From: Sphingobium arseniciresistens
GTDB taxonomy: Bacteria; Pseudomonadota; Alphaproteobacteria; Sphingomonadales; Sphingomonadaceae
Direction of reading: 5' to 3'
Length of the DNA stretch: 64,000 nt
Assembly (NCBI GenBank): GCA_029167225.1
Contig: JARFNK010000007.1
Location: 167,939-231,938, forward strand
The notes under the pieces are model-generated. The model was not told the origin of the DNA and ran no database searches. It was given only the letters and a program-made list of their open reading frames with translations. Each line of letters begins with the position of its first letter. The first letter of the stretch is position 1. Below, piece after piece: positions 28,036-35,810 of this stretch. Position numbers and translations under genes: made by a program.

Positions 28036-29286
28036 TTATCCCTTCGCCCGAATCTCCGTCTCCGCCCGCGCCATATAGTCGCGGGTGATCGGCAAGGTAT
28101 GACGGTCGCGTGCATATTGGATCTGGTAGTTCAGCATGCCGCCATCCTCGAAGGCGGATGTCGCGCCGGCCAGATACAGCGTCCACATGCGGAAGAAGCG
28201 CGCGTCATACAGCGCCTCGATCTCGGCTTGCTTGGCCATGGTGCGGGCATACCATTCGCGCAGGGTGAAGGCATAATGGAGCCGCAGCGATTCCACGTCC
28301 GTCACCATCAGCCGCGCCGGCTCTGATGCGCCGACGATCTCCGACAGCGCAGGGATGTAGCCGCCGGGGAAGATATATTTGTCGGTGAAGGCGTCGGTGC
28401 TACCCGGCCCGCCCATGCGCCCGATGGTATGGAGCAGCATCACGCCCTGCGGGGTGAGCAGGTCATGGCACTTGGCGAAGAACTCGCGGAAATGTGCGGT
28501 GCCCACATGTTCGAACATCCCGACGGAAACGATCCGGTCGAACGGTCCCTCGACATCGCGATAGTCGATCAGCTCGAAGCGGACATGATCGGCGACGCCG
28601 GCATCCTTCGCCCGCTGCTGCGCGATCTTGAGCTGTTCCTCGGACAGGGTGACACCCAGCACGTCGACGCCGCAGGTGCGGTGCAGGTACAGCGCCATGC
28701 CGCCCCAGCCGCAGCCGATGTCGAGCACCTTCATGCCCGGCTCCAGCGCCAGCTTGGCGGCGATATGGGCCTTCTTGTCTTCCTGCGACTGGTCGAGCGA
28801 GATCGGGTGCGCGCCGATCGCCGTGCCTTCGGGCCAGTAGGCGCAGCTATATTGCCGGTCCTTGTCGAGGAACAGGTCGTAGAGCGCGGCCGACAGGTCA
28901 TAATGATGGGCGACATTCTGGCGGGAGCGCCAGCGGGCGTTGGCGCGCCCGGCGCGGCGGCCGATGCCCTTGGCCAGACGCTTGAGGGGAGACTGGTTCT
29001 CGATCGAGCGCTTGCTTTCCCAATTATTGTTGCCGCGCACCAGCTTGACGAAATCCATGATGTCGCCGCCGCCGATGATGGCGCGGCCGTCCATATAGGC
29101 TTCGGCAAGGCCAAGGCGCGGGCTCTTGACGATGTCGCCGCCGACCTTCGCATCGGTGAAGCGCAATGTCAGGTCGGGGAAGGCGGGATCGGGAGAGCCG
29201 AAGGTCCGGCTTGTGCCATCATGGCGGATGAGAGTGAGCTGACCCCTGCGGATCAGCCGGTCGAGATAGCGTTCGAACAACCACAT
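28036..29286 (-). CDS. cfa: Cyclopropane-fatty-acyl-phospholipid synthase family methyltransferase
   Basis: The 416-residue protein has the Cfa layout: an N-terminal lipid-binding domain (residues 1-120) and a SAM-dependent methyltransferase domain with VLDIGCGWGGMALYLHR, followed by GVTLSEEQ and SVGMFEHVG. Cfa converts cis-unsaturated acyl chains to cyclopropane in membrane phospholipids, usually under stress or in stationary phase. Related enzymes make other acyl modifications, so the product is not certain. It has its own gap of about 30 bases before the molybdopterin gene and may share a transcript with the two genes upstream. Confidence 0.88.
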   Translation of the reverse strand: MWLFERYLDRLIRRGQLTLIRHDGTSRTFGSPDPAFPDLTLRFTDAKVGGDIVKSPRLGLAEAYMDGRAIIGGGDIMDFVKLVRGNNNWESKRSIENQSPLKRLAKGIGRRAGRANARWRSRQNVAHHYDLSAALYDLFLDKDRQYSCAYWPEGTAIGAHPISLDQSQEDKKAHIAAKLALEPGMKVLDIGCGWGGMALYLHRTCGVDVLGVTLSEEQLKIAQQRAKDAGVADHVRFELIDYRDVEGPFDRIVSVGMFEHVGTAHFREFFAKCHDLLTPQGVMLLHTIGRMGGPGSTDAFTDKYIFPGGYIPALSEIVGASEPARLMVTDVESLRLHYAFTLREWYARTMAKQAEIEALYDARFFRMWTLYLAGATSAFEDGGMLNYQIQYARDRHTLPITRDYMARAETEIRAKG

Positions 29287-29317
29287 GGGTTTTCTTTAAG
29301 CACGGATCGGTACCGGG

Positions 29318-30082
29318 TCAAAGCCCCGCATACCATTCATATCCCGCGACATCTTCCCAATAGCCGCCGTTCCCGCCGTGGATGTCCTTCAGAGAGGCGA
29401 CGGCTTGTATTCCGGTCAGATATTTCGCCTGCTTGTAGCCCAGTTGCCGCTCCGCCCGCAGGCGCAGGGGTGCGCCATTGGCAATCGGCAGCGGGAGATC
29501 GTTCAGCGCATAGGCAAGGATGGTCTGCGGATGAAAGGCGTCGATCATGTCGATGCTCTCATAATAGGGGCGGGCGCCGCCATTGGTGTCGGCGCAATGG
29601 AAGACCAGATATTTTGCGCTCTGCCGCAGCCCTGCTGCACGCAGCAACGGGGCGAGCGGCGCGCCCCGCCATTTGCCGATGGCGCTCCACCCCTCCACGC
29701 AGTCATGCCGGGTAATCTGCTCGCGATGCGGCATCGCCTGAAGGTCGGCGAGGGAAAGGGCGACAGGCCGCTCGAACAGTCCCGTCAGCCGCAGCCGCCA
29801 GTCGACGAAGCGGCCTGTCATCCATGCGAGATATTCCGGCGTGCCGGGATTGTGGACCCCGTTTGCGCGGAAGATGCGCGAGCGCTCCGATGGATCGAAC
29901 TCGCGGGCGAGCGCCTGTCGGTCCGTCAACGCGCGCTGGGTCCAGCGGTGGAAATTCTCCGCATTGAACAGGATATTCTGGACGGGTGCGGTGCCGGCCA
30001 GCCGGTCGCAGCCGGTAAGCAGGCTGCCCGCGCCAAGTGCCATGCCGGATACGAGCGCGCGCCGGGTGATCAGGGTGCTCAT
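29318..30082 (-). CDS. Sulfite oxidase/YedY-family molybdopterin protein
   Basis: The 254-residue protein has the molybdopterin-binding fold of the sulfite oxidase family, with the likely Mo-ligand Cys in RHDCVEGWSAIGKW and the downstream substrate-region YYESIDM. The N-terminus has a twin-arginine motif (ITRRALVSG) and also a lipobox-like LLTGC, so it may be a Tat-exported lipoprotein. It is preceded by a cytochrome b gene that overlaps it by four bases. By analogy with MsrPQ/YedYZ it is probably a periplasmic reductase or oxidase that exchanges electrons with that cytochrome. The substrate is unknown. Confidence 0.87.
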   Translation of the reverse strand: MSTLITRRALVSGMALGAGSLLTGCDRLAGTAPVQNILFNAENFHRWTQRALTDRQALAREFDPSERSRIFRANGVHNPGTPEYLAWMTGRFVDWRLRLTGLFERPVALSLADLQAMPHREQITRHDCVEGWSAIGKWRGAPLAPLLRAAGLRQSAKYLVFHCADTNGGARPYYESIDMIDAFHPQTILAYALNDLPLPIANGAPLRLRAERQLGYKQAKYLTGIQAVASLKDIHGGNGGYWEDVAGYEWYAGL

Positions 30083-30834
30083 GCTGCTTCCTCCTTTGGC
30101 GCCGGGATGGGTGGTGGCATGGGTTCGGCGCGCGGCCTGTACCAGCCGGTGATAATGGAGCGCAGTTCGTTCACTGGCCCCGCCAGCAGCACCATCAGGA
30201 TATGGACGAGGAAGAACGCCACCATCGCCCAGGCCGCGATGAAGTGCAGCGAGCGGGCCGACTGGCGGCCGCCGAACAGGTCGAGCAGCCAAGGCCAGGC
30301 CGCATCGATGCCTGGCGACATCGTCAGGCCGGTGCCGATCAGCACCGGCAGCAGGAGGAACAGAACGCCATTATAGCTGGCCTTCTGCAGGATATTGTAG
30401 CGCAGTGCCGCCGCGCCGGTGGGGAAGCGCAGCCGGGCATGGTCGATAATGTCGTGCCAGATGTGCCGAGGCGCCAACTCGTGCCGCCGGAAGGCAAGGT
30501 CGTGGCTGAAATGCCGGCCGGCGATGCTCCAGAGCATGTAGAACAGCAGGGCAAAGGCGAAGATCGGCGCGAAGGTGAAATGCCAGTGCCGCGACATCGC
30601 CAGGCTATAATGGGCGGGCAGCGTGATCCAGCCGGGGAAGCGCGGCAGGGTGAGCCAGGCATGGTCGAAATTCGCGCCATACTGCCCCCAGTAGAGCCGG
30701 GGGTGGGCGTTGAAGATGCCAAGGCCGCTCATGAACAGGGTGAAGAAGGCGATCACGTTCATCCAGTGCCACAGCCGGGTTGGCCAGCGGTGCCGCCTGA
30801 CGGCTTCGCCCTTGGTCGCTTGCGGTGTCATCAT
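30079..30834 (-). CDS. Cytochrome b561/b-type membrane subunit
   Basis: The 251-residue protein has four main transmembrane helices with His residues placed as haem b ligands (RHRWPTRLWHWMNV, the LPAHYSLAMSRHWHFTF region, and LHFIAAWAMVAFFLVHI). It resembles the hydrogenase b-type cytochrome family. Its stop overlaps the start of the molybdopterin gene as ATGA, so the pair is probably a membrane electron-transfer module in which the cytochrome links the quinone pool to the periplasmic molybdenum enzyme. The first two codons are both ATG. Confidence 0.88.
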   Translation of the reverse strand: MMTPQATKGEAVRRHRWPTRLWHWMNVIAFFTLFMSGLGIFNAHPRLYWGQYGANFDHAWLTLPRFPGWITLPAHYSLAMSRHWHFTFAPIFAFALLFYMLWSIAGRHFSHDLAFRRHELAPRHIWHDIIDHARLRFPTGAAALRYNILQKASYNGVLFLLLPVLIGTGLTMSPGIDAAWPWLLDLFGGRQSARSLHFIAAWAMVAFFLVHILMVLLAGPVNELRSIITGWYRPRAEPMPPPIPAPKEEAA

Positions 30835-31171
30835 GCGCTCCTGTGTCCGTCAGGGCCTGTTCGTCGTTGCCAGTGCTTTGGTTACAACGGTTTAGCTGAA
30901 CGGAACGCAACTGTATCCTTCCTGCATCACCTTTGTCCAAATCTCCCAAACCTTTCGCACCTGTTAATGTGACAGACATGTGACGGATCCATAAGGCCCT
31001 CCCGCGCCGCAACATGGCGTGGAAATGCAAGGGGGCACCTGATCGGTCTTCGATCAATGCAAGAAGTACGGAGTAAAAAAATCTCTGACTGCCACCCCTT
31101 TTAAATAGCATATCGAAACCTATATCGCCTTTTACCTGGCGACAGGTTAAGATTATTGAATGAGGACTACC
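30835..31171 (+). other. Intergenic region between cytochrome b and small outer membrane protein genes
   Basis: This 337-base gap is more AT-rich than its flanks, mostly at 31060-31130. It presumably contains divergent promoters, but I find no -35/-10 pair I would defend. There is no RNA gene or repeat that I can recognise. Confidence 0.5.
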
Positions 31172-31678
31172 ATGAAGACTGTGATTTTCGCAGCGATTGC
31201 TGCTGCCTGCGTTTCTGCTCCTGCTTTTGCTCAGGATGCCGCGCCTTTTACTGGTCCGCGCGCAGGTGTCACCGCAGGCTATGACAAGGTCGAAGGCCGT
31301 GACGGCTTCTCCTACGGTGTCGACGCCGGCTATGATATCGCACTTGCACCGCGCGTTGTCGGCGGTGTGGACGTGGCGCTGGCCGACTCCACCACGAGCA
31401 GCAGCGGCCTGGATGCCAGCCGTGACCTGTCGGCTTCGCTGCGTCTCGGCTATGTCGCGACCCCGAATATCCTGGCGTTCGGTAAGGTTGGCTACGCCTC
31501 GTCGCGCTTCGAGATCGACGGCGGTAGCGGCGCGGCGCTGGAAGGCGTGCGTTACGGCGGCGGTCTGGAATATGCCGTCACCCCGCACAGCTACATCTCG
31601 GCCGAATATCAGCGTTCGGAATATGAGCAGAATGTGAGCCGCGACGCCGGCGTCGTGACGATCGGCTATCGCTTCTAA
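31172..31678 (+). CDS. Small outer membrane beta-barrel protein
   Basis: The 168-residue protein has a clear signal peptide ending AFAQ and alternating strands (GYVATPNILAFGKVGYASS, GGGLEYAVTPHSYISAEYQ). It ends in VVTIGYRF, with the terminal Phe expected for outer membrane barrels. It looks like an OmpA/OmpX-type eight-stranded barrel. GAGGA six bases before the ATG supports the start at 31172 rather than an ATG four codons upstream. A strong terminator follows 24 bases after the stop, so it is monocistronic and could be highly expressed. Confidence 0.88.
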   Translation: MKTVIFAAIAAACVSAPAFAQDAAPFTGPRAGVTAGYDKVEGRDGFSYGVDAGYDIALAPRVVGGVDVALADSTTSSSGLDASRDLSASLRLGYVATPNILAFGKVGYASSRFEIDGGSGAALEGVRYGGGLEYAVTPHSYISAEYQRSEYEQNVSRDAGVVTIGYRF

Positions 31679-31702
31679 GCGACGGCCTTCGTGCGAACAT
31701 GG

Positions 31703-31733
31703 AAAGGGCGGCCAGCGATGGCCGCCCTTTTTG
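31703..31733 (+). terminator. Rho-independent terminator after the small outer membrane protein
   Basis: An 11-bp GC-rich stem (31703-31713 with 31720-31730) around a six-base loop ends in TTTTT. It is also a good hairpin on the minus strand for the gene ending at 31755. Confidence 0.88.
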
Positions 31734-31754
31734 CGTTCATGGCCCTTGGCGGGA

Positions 31755-32186
31755 TCAGCCAGGCAGGGGCATGATGTCTGGCTCCACCCAGTTGCGCCGT
31801 GCTTCTGCGGACATCAGCCGGTCGCGCGACCAATATGCAAATGGCCAGTCCTTGTCGCCGAGTGGCGAGACCAGCAGCGCCGCCAGTGCATCCGCTGGCG
31901 GGACATCGGCGGGCAGGCCGCCCAGGAGCCATCGCGCCATGCGGATCGATGCCTGCGTGATCGTCTCATGATAGCCGGACGTGTCGCTGTTCACCCCGCC
32001 CACCGACTCATTATAGCGGCGGATCATCGCCGGCATGTCGCGCTCGGGCAGGATGTCGGGGCGCATCATCAGCAGCCACAAAGCCGTTGCAAAATGCGCC
32101 TGATGCGTCCACTCCGCCTTGGGCAGGCTAAGGTCGGCAAAGCCTGAGGCAATGCGTTCGATTTCGGCATGGCTCATCGGGGTCAT
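31755..32186 (-). CDS. Hypothetical protein (EWTHQAHFA-containing family)
   Basis: I do not know a function for this 143-residue soluble protein. It has a compact motif WTHQAHFATALWLLM near the N-terminus and GVNSDTSGYHETITQ in the middle. The conserved His residues could bind metal. No signal peptide or membrane segment is present. AAGGAG on the minus strand lies eight bases before the ATG at 32186, which I prefer to the ATG two codons upstream. It is separated from rlmN by a terminator. Confidence 0.7.
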   Translation of the reverse strand: MTPMSHAEIERIASGFADLSLPKAEWTHQAHFATALWLLMMRPDILPERDMPAMIRRYNESVGGVNSDTSGYHETITQASIRMARWLLGGLPADVPPADALAALLVSPLGDKDWPFAYWSRDRLMSAEARRNWVEPDIMPLPG

Positions 32187-32229
32187 CGTCATATCTCCTT
32201 TCTGGGTACCGCGGGCGGGACGCGCAAAG

Positions 32230-32256
32230 AAAAACCCCGCCGGAGCGGCGGGGCTT
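32230..32256 (-). terminator. Rho-independent terminator downstream of rlmN
   Basis: A 7-bp all-GC stem (32235-32241 with 32247-32253) is followed on the minus strand by five T residues. It is about 200 bases past the rlmN stop. A second GC-rich palindrome with similar arms lies at 32333-32356 in the same gap, without a T tract. Confidence 0.65.
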
Positions 32257-32455
32257 GTGGGATCATGGTCGCCGCTTCCGGCGGGCCGTGGGGTCGCCGT
32301 TCAGTCTGCGCCACGCCCGTCATGATCCTGCGCAAGCCCCGCGCGAAAGCGGGGTTGCTGCGTCATGGCAGGCAGGGTGACGGCGGGGCTAACCATGGCG
32401 CGACGCATAGCCGATTGGCACGGCTGGCGCAACGAAACGGATGTCCGGCGCCAGT

Positions 32456-33727
32456 TCAGCCCAGCGCGGCCTGCTTTTCCTCGGCCAGCCGGTCCAGCTC
32501 GGCGCGGCTCTTCTTTTCCGAAGCCGATTTGAGCTGACCGCAGGCTGCCATGATGTCGCGCCCGCGCGGGGTACGGACCGGCGCGGAAATCCCCGCCTCG
32601 AACACGATGCTGCTGAACGCGCGGATGCGCTCGGGCGTCGAGCATTCATAGGCGGTGCCGGGCCACGGGTTGAACGGGATCAGGTTGACCTTTGCCGGCA
32701 GCTTGTACTTGCGGATCAGGCGGACCAGTTCGCGCGCATCCTCGTCGCTGTCATTCTTGTCCTTCAGCATCACATATTCAAAGGTGATGCGCCGGGCATT
32801 GTTGGCCTTGGGATAGTCGGCGCAGGCCTGCAGCAGTTCCTCGATCCCATATTTGCGGTTGAGCGGCACGATCTCGTCGCGCACTTCCTTCGTCACCGCG
32901 TGGAGCGAGACGGCGAGGTTGACGCCGATCTCCTCGGCGGCGCGGGCCATCATCGGCACGACGCCGCTGGTCGACAGGGTGATGCGGCGCTTCGACAGGG
33001 CAAGGCCGTCGCCGTCCATCACCAGCTTCAATGCGTCGCGCACGTGCTCGAAATTATATAGCGGCTCGCCCATGCCCATCATCACGATGTTGGTGAGCAT
33101 GCGGCCATCCGGCGAATATTGCGGGGCGTCCTCATCCTCGTCGTCCGCGTCGATCTCGATGGCGGAGGCCATGGAGCCCTTGGGCCATTCGCCCAGCGCG
33201 TCGCGCGCCAGCATCACCTGCCCGACGATCTCGCCCGGCGTCAGGTTGCGGACGAGACGCATCGTGCCCGTGTGGCAGAAGCGGCAGTTGAGCGTGCAGC
33301 CGACCTGGCTGGAGACGCACAGCGTCCCCCGGTCCGCGTCGGGGATGAACACCATCTCATAATCCTGCCCGTCATCGGACCGGAGCAGCCATTTGCGGGT
33401 GCCGTCGCTGGAAACCTGCGCTTCCACCACCTGCGGCCGGCCCACGACGAATCGCTCCGCCATCCAGCCGCGCATTGGCTTGGCGAGATCGGTCATCTGC
33501 TCGAAATCGGTTTCGCCGCGATGGTATAGCCAGTGGAACAGCTGCTTGGCGCGCAGCTTGGCCTGCTTGTCGTCCAGCCCCGCTTCCGAAAGCACGGCCT
33601 TCATCTGCGGCCGGGAAAGCCCCATCAGGTCAGTACGCCCATCCTCGCGCGGCGTGATGGCGCGCGGGACGGGCACGGGATCAATATGCCCGGAAATGGG
33701 CATCAACGGGTTGGCGGCTGACTGCAT
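32456..33727 (-). CDS. rlmN: 23S rRNA (adenine2503-C2)-methyltransferase RlmN
   Basis: The 423-residue radical-SAM enzyme methylates A2503 of 23S rRNA and A37 of some tRNAs. The cluster motif CTLNCRFC, the [12 protein letters not shown] motif and the C-terminal [17 protein letters not shown] with the methylated Cys are all present. Between the radical-SAM core strands there is an acidic insertion (about [13 protein letters not shown]) not in the E. coli enzyme. An ATG four codons upstream is an alternative start. It is followed by a separate small gene after a terminator. Confidence 0.97.
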   Translation of the reverse strand: MQSAANPLMPISGHIDPVPVPRAITPREDGRTDLMGLSRPQMKAVLSEAGLDDKQAKLRAKQLFHWLYHRGETDFEQMTDLAKPMRGWMAERFVVGRPQVVEAQVSSDGTRKWLLRSDDGQDYEMVFIPDADRGTLCVSSQVGCTLNCRFCHTGTMRLVRNLTPGEIVGQVMLARDALGEWPKGSMASAIEIDADDEDEDAPQYSPDGRMLTNIVMMGMGEPLYNFEHVRDALKLVMDGDGLALSKRRITLSTSGVVPMMARAAEEIGVNLAVSLHAVTKEVRDEIVPLNRKYGIEELLQACADYPKANNARRITFEYVMLKDKNDSDEDARELVRLIRKYKLPAKVNLIPFNPWPGTAYECSTPERIRAFSSIVFEAGISAPVRTPRGRDIMAACGQLKSASEKKSRAELDRLAEEKQAALG

Positions 33728-33796
33728 GGCCGCGCACATAGGCGATTTTGCCGGCTTTTACCAGATGCCGCCCGGAATAGCTGGCGTGTCGCGCAT

Positions 33797-34306
33797 TCAG
33801 CGCCTGCGCGCGCAGCCCAAAGCCGCTGCGTCGATGGCGGTGGCGGCGCCGCGCAGTGCGTAGACATCGGCGAACGCGCGCTGGTTCCTGCCGGTGGTGG
33901 CGACGCTCATGCTGGTGCCGGAGCGCATGGCCGCGACGATGGCCGCGTCGGTCTGTCGGTCGGGCGCCCAGGCGTCGGCGGTGCCGGCGGAGAGAGGGAA
34001 CCGGCGATCCCCGATCGACAGGGTGACGCGCGCATCGGGCTGGCGCTGGGCGGAGAGGCGGAAATGGACCTGGCCGCGGATACCCTGCCGTGGCCATGAA
34101 CTGATCGCGGCGAACGGCTTCCATGCGGCCGCCATGCCACTTTGCCGGGCGGCGGGTTCTGCAATCGCGTAGCAGCGCGGCACGGCGGGATCGCGGAAGG
34201 CGCCCCAGCTTTCGAAGATGCCCAGGGAATCACGTGCCTCGGCGGCGTAAGGCGCCGCGAGCCCTGCAAGCAGGCCGATGATCGAAAAAATGCGCGCATG
34301 AGGCAT
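33797..34306 (-). CDS. IalB-like (invasion-associated locus B) family exported protein
   Basis: The 169-residue protein has a signal peptide ending in AAEA and the WGAFRD motif expected at the start of IalB domains. It also has an IGDRRFPLS strand and a C-terminal ADVYALRGAATAI. IalB proteins are periplasmic or outer-membrane proteins; the Bartonella member affects erythrocyte entry, but in free-living alphaproteobacteria the role is unknown. The ATG at 34306 is preferred because upstream in-frame sequence lacks a signal. It sits between dnaN (divergent) and rlmN (same direction). Confidence 0.75.
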   Translation of the reverse strand: MPHARIFSIIGLLAGLAAPYAAEARDSLGIFESWGAFRDPAVPRCYAIAEPAARQSGMAAAWKPFAAISSWPRQGIRGQVHFRLSAQRQPDARVTLSIGDRRFPLSAGTADAWAPDRQTDAAIVAAMRSGTSMSVATTGRNQRAFADVYALRGAATAIDAAALGCARRR

Positions 34307-34506
34307 GGCAAGGGCAAAGCCCAGCCAGCCCGCATTTGCAAGGCCGAAGCGGCATTGAGGAGCATCACGGCGCTGCAACATCCTTGCGCCAGACTTGCTC
34401 AACCAAACATTGTCGCTAATGAAGGAAAACGTCTTTTTCCACGGACCGGACTCGGGCAGGGGAGTCGAGGGACGGGGGCATCAGAAAAAAAGTAGCGGGA
34501 ATCGGA

Positions 34507-35619
34507 ATGAAGGCCACCATAGAACGCGCGACGCTCCTCAAGAGCCTCAGCCATGTCCAGTCCGTCGTTGAACGGCGCAATACGATTCCGATCCTGTCCA
34601 ACGTGCTGATCGAAGCGACGGCCAATGGCGCGATTCGCCTGATGGCGACCGACCTTGACCTGCAGATCGTGGAAAGCGTCGCGGCGCAGGTGGAACAGCC
34701 CGGCGCGACGACCGTGTCGGCGCACACGCTGTTCGACATCGCGCGCAAGCTGCCCGAAGGCAGCCAGGTCTCGCTGCAGGCGTCGGAAGGCAAGATGCTG
34801 GTGCAGGCGGGGCGTGCGCGCTTCAACCTCTCCACCCTGCCGCGCGACGACTTCCCCATGATCGCCGAGGGCGACCTGCCGACCAGCTTCGAGCTGCCGG
34901 CGGCCACGCTGATCCAGATCATCGACAAGACGCGCTTTGCGATCTCGACCGAGGAAACGCGCTATTATCTGAACGGCATCTTCTTCCATGTGTCGGAAGA
35001 TCCGCAGCCGGTGCTGAAGGCGGCCGCGACCGATGGCCACCGCCTCGCCCGCGTGACCGTGGCGCGCCCCGACGGCGCGGAAGGCATGCCGGACATCATC
35101 ATCCCGCGCAAATGCGTCGCCGAACTGCGCAAGCTGCTGGACGAGGTCGACGGCAGCGTTGCCGTCTCTCTCTCCGCCAGCAAGATCCGCTTCGGCATCG
35201 GCAGCGCGATCCTGACCAGCAAGCTGATCGACGGTACCTTCCCCGACTATAGCCGGGTGATCCCGACCGCGAACGACAAGCTGCTGAAGATCGACCCGCG
35301 CAGCTTCGAGGAAGGCGTGGACCGCGTCGCCACCATCGCCACGGAAAAGACCCGCGCAGTCAAGATGGCGCTGGACAAGGACAAGATCACCCTGTCCGTC
35401 ACCAGCCCGGAAAACGGCACGGCCGCGGAAGAGGTGCCCGGCGATTTCAGCGGCAGCAATTTCGACATCGGCTTCAACGCGCGCTACCTGCTGGACATTC
35501 TGGGCCAGCTGGACGGCGACCTGATCGAGCTGCATCTGGCCGATGCGGCGGCGCCGACCCTGATCCGCGAGAATGACAAGAGCGCCGCGCTCTATGTCCT
35601 GATGCCGATGCGCGTCTGA
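34507..35619 (+). CDS. dnaN: DNA polymerase III sliding clamp, beta subunit
   Basis: The 370-residue protein has the three clamp domains: the first starts MKATIERATLLKSLSHVQSV, the second includes FELPAATLIQIIDKTRFAIS, and the third contains FNARYLLDILGQLDGD and ends in VLMPMRV as clamps do. It tethers the replicative polymerase to DNA. dnaA, recF and gyrB are not adjacent, and I see no cluster of DnaA boxes around it, so this is not evidence for the origin. The start is the ATG after a weak GGGAATCGGA stretch. Confidence 0.97.
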   Translation: MKATIERATLLKSLSHVQSVVERRNTIPILSNVLIEATANGAIRLMATDLDLQIVESVAAQVEQPGATTVSAHTLFDIARKLPEGSQVSLQASEGKMLVQAGRARFNLSTLPRDDFPMIAEGDLPTSFELPAATLIQIIDKTRFAISTEETRYYLNGIFFHVSEDPQPVLKAAATDGHRLARVTVARPDGAEGMPDIIIPRKCVAELRKLLDEVDGSVAVSLSASKIRFGIGSAILTSKLIDGTFPDYSRVIPTANDKLLKIDPRSFEEGVDRVATIATEKTRAVKMALDKDKITLSVTSPENGTAAEEVPGDFSGSNFDIGFNARYLLDILGQLDGDLIELHLADAAAPTLIRENDKSAALYVLMPMRV

Positions 35620-35810
35620 CCCGTAGGCCGCTCGCGCGGTTGAAGCGCGGCGGCCTGTGCTTTCCTGTAAGCGGGCGCGTTCATACTATTCATAGTCTCG
35701 CGCCGGACAGAAAATTGCCATGCGTTCGCAGGCGGCATCCCCCGTGATATTGTTCGCTTCGCCAAGCCATCGCCGTGCTGGAGTAACGCGATAGTAAGCA
35801 ATTCCGGTGC

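Noticed and set aside
34310-34506. A chromosome origin beside dnaN
   Set aside because: There is no cluster of DnaA boxes and no dnaA; one gene alone does not support it.
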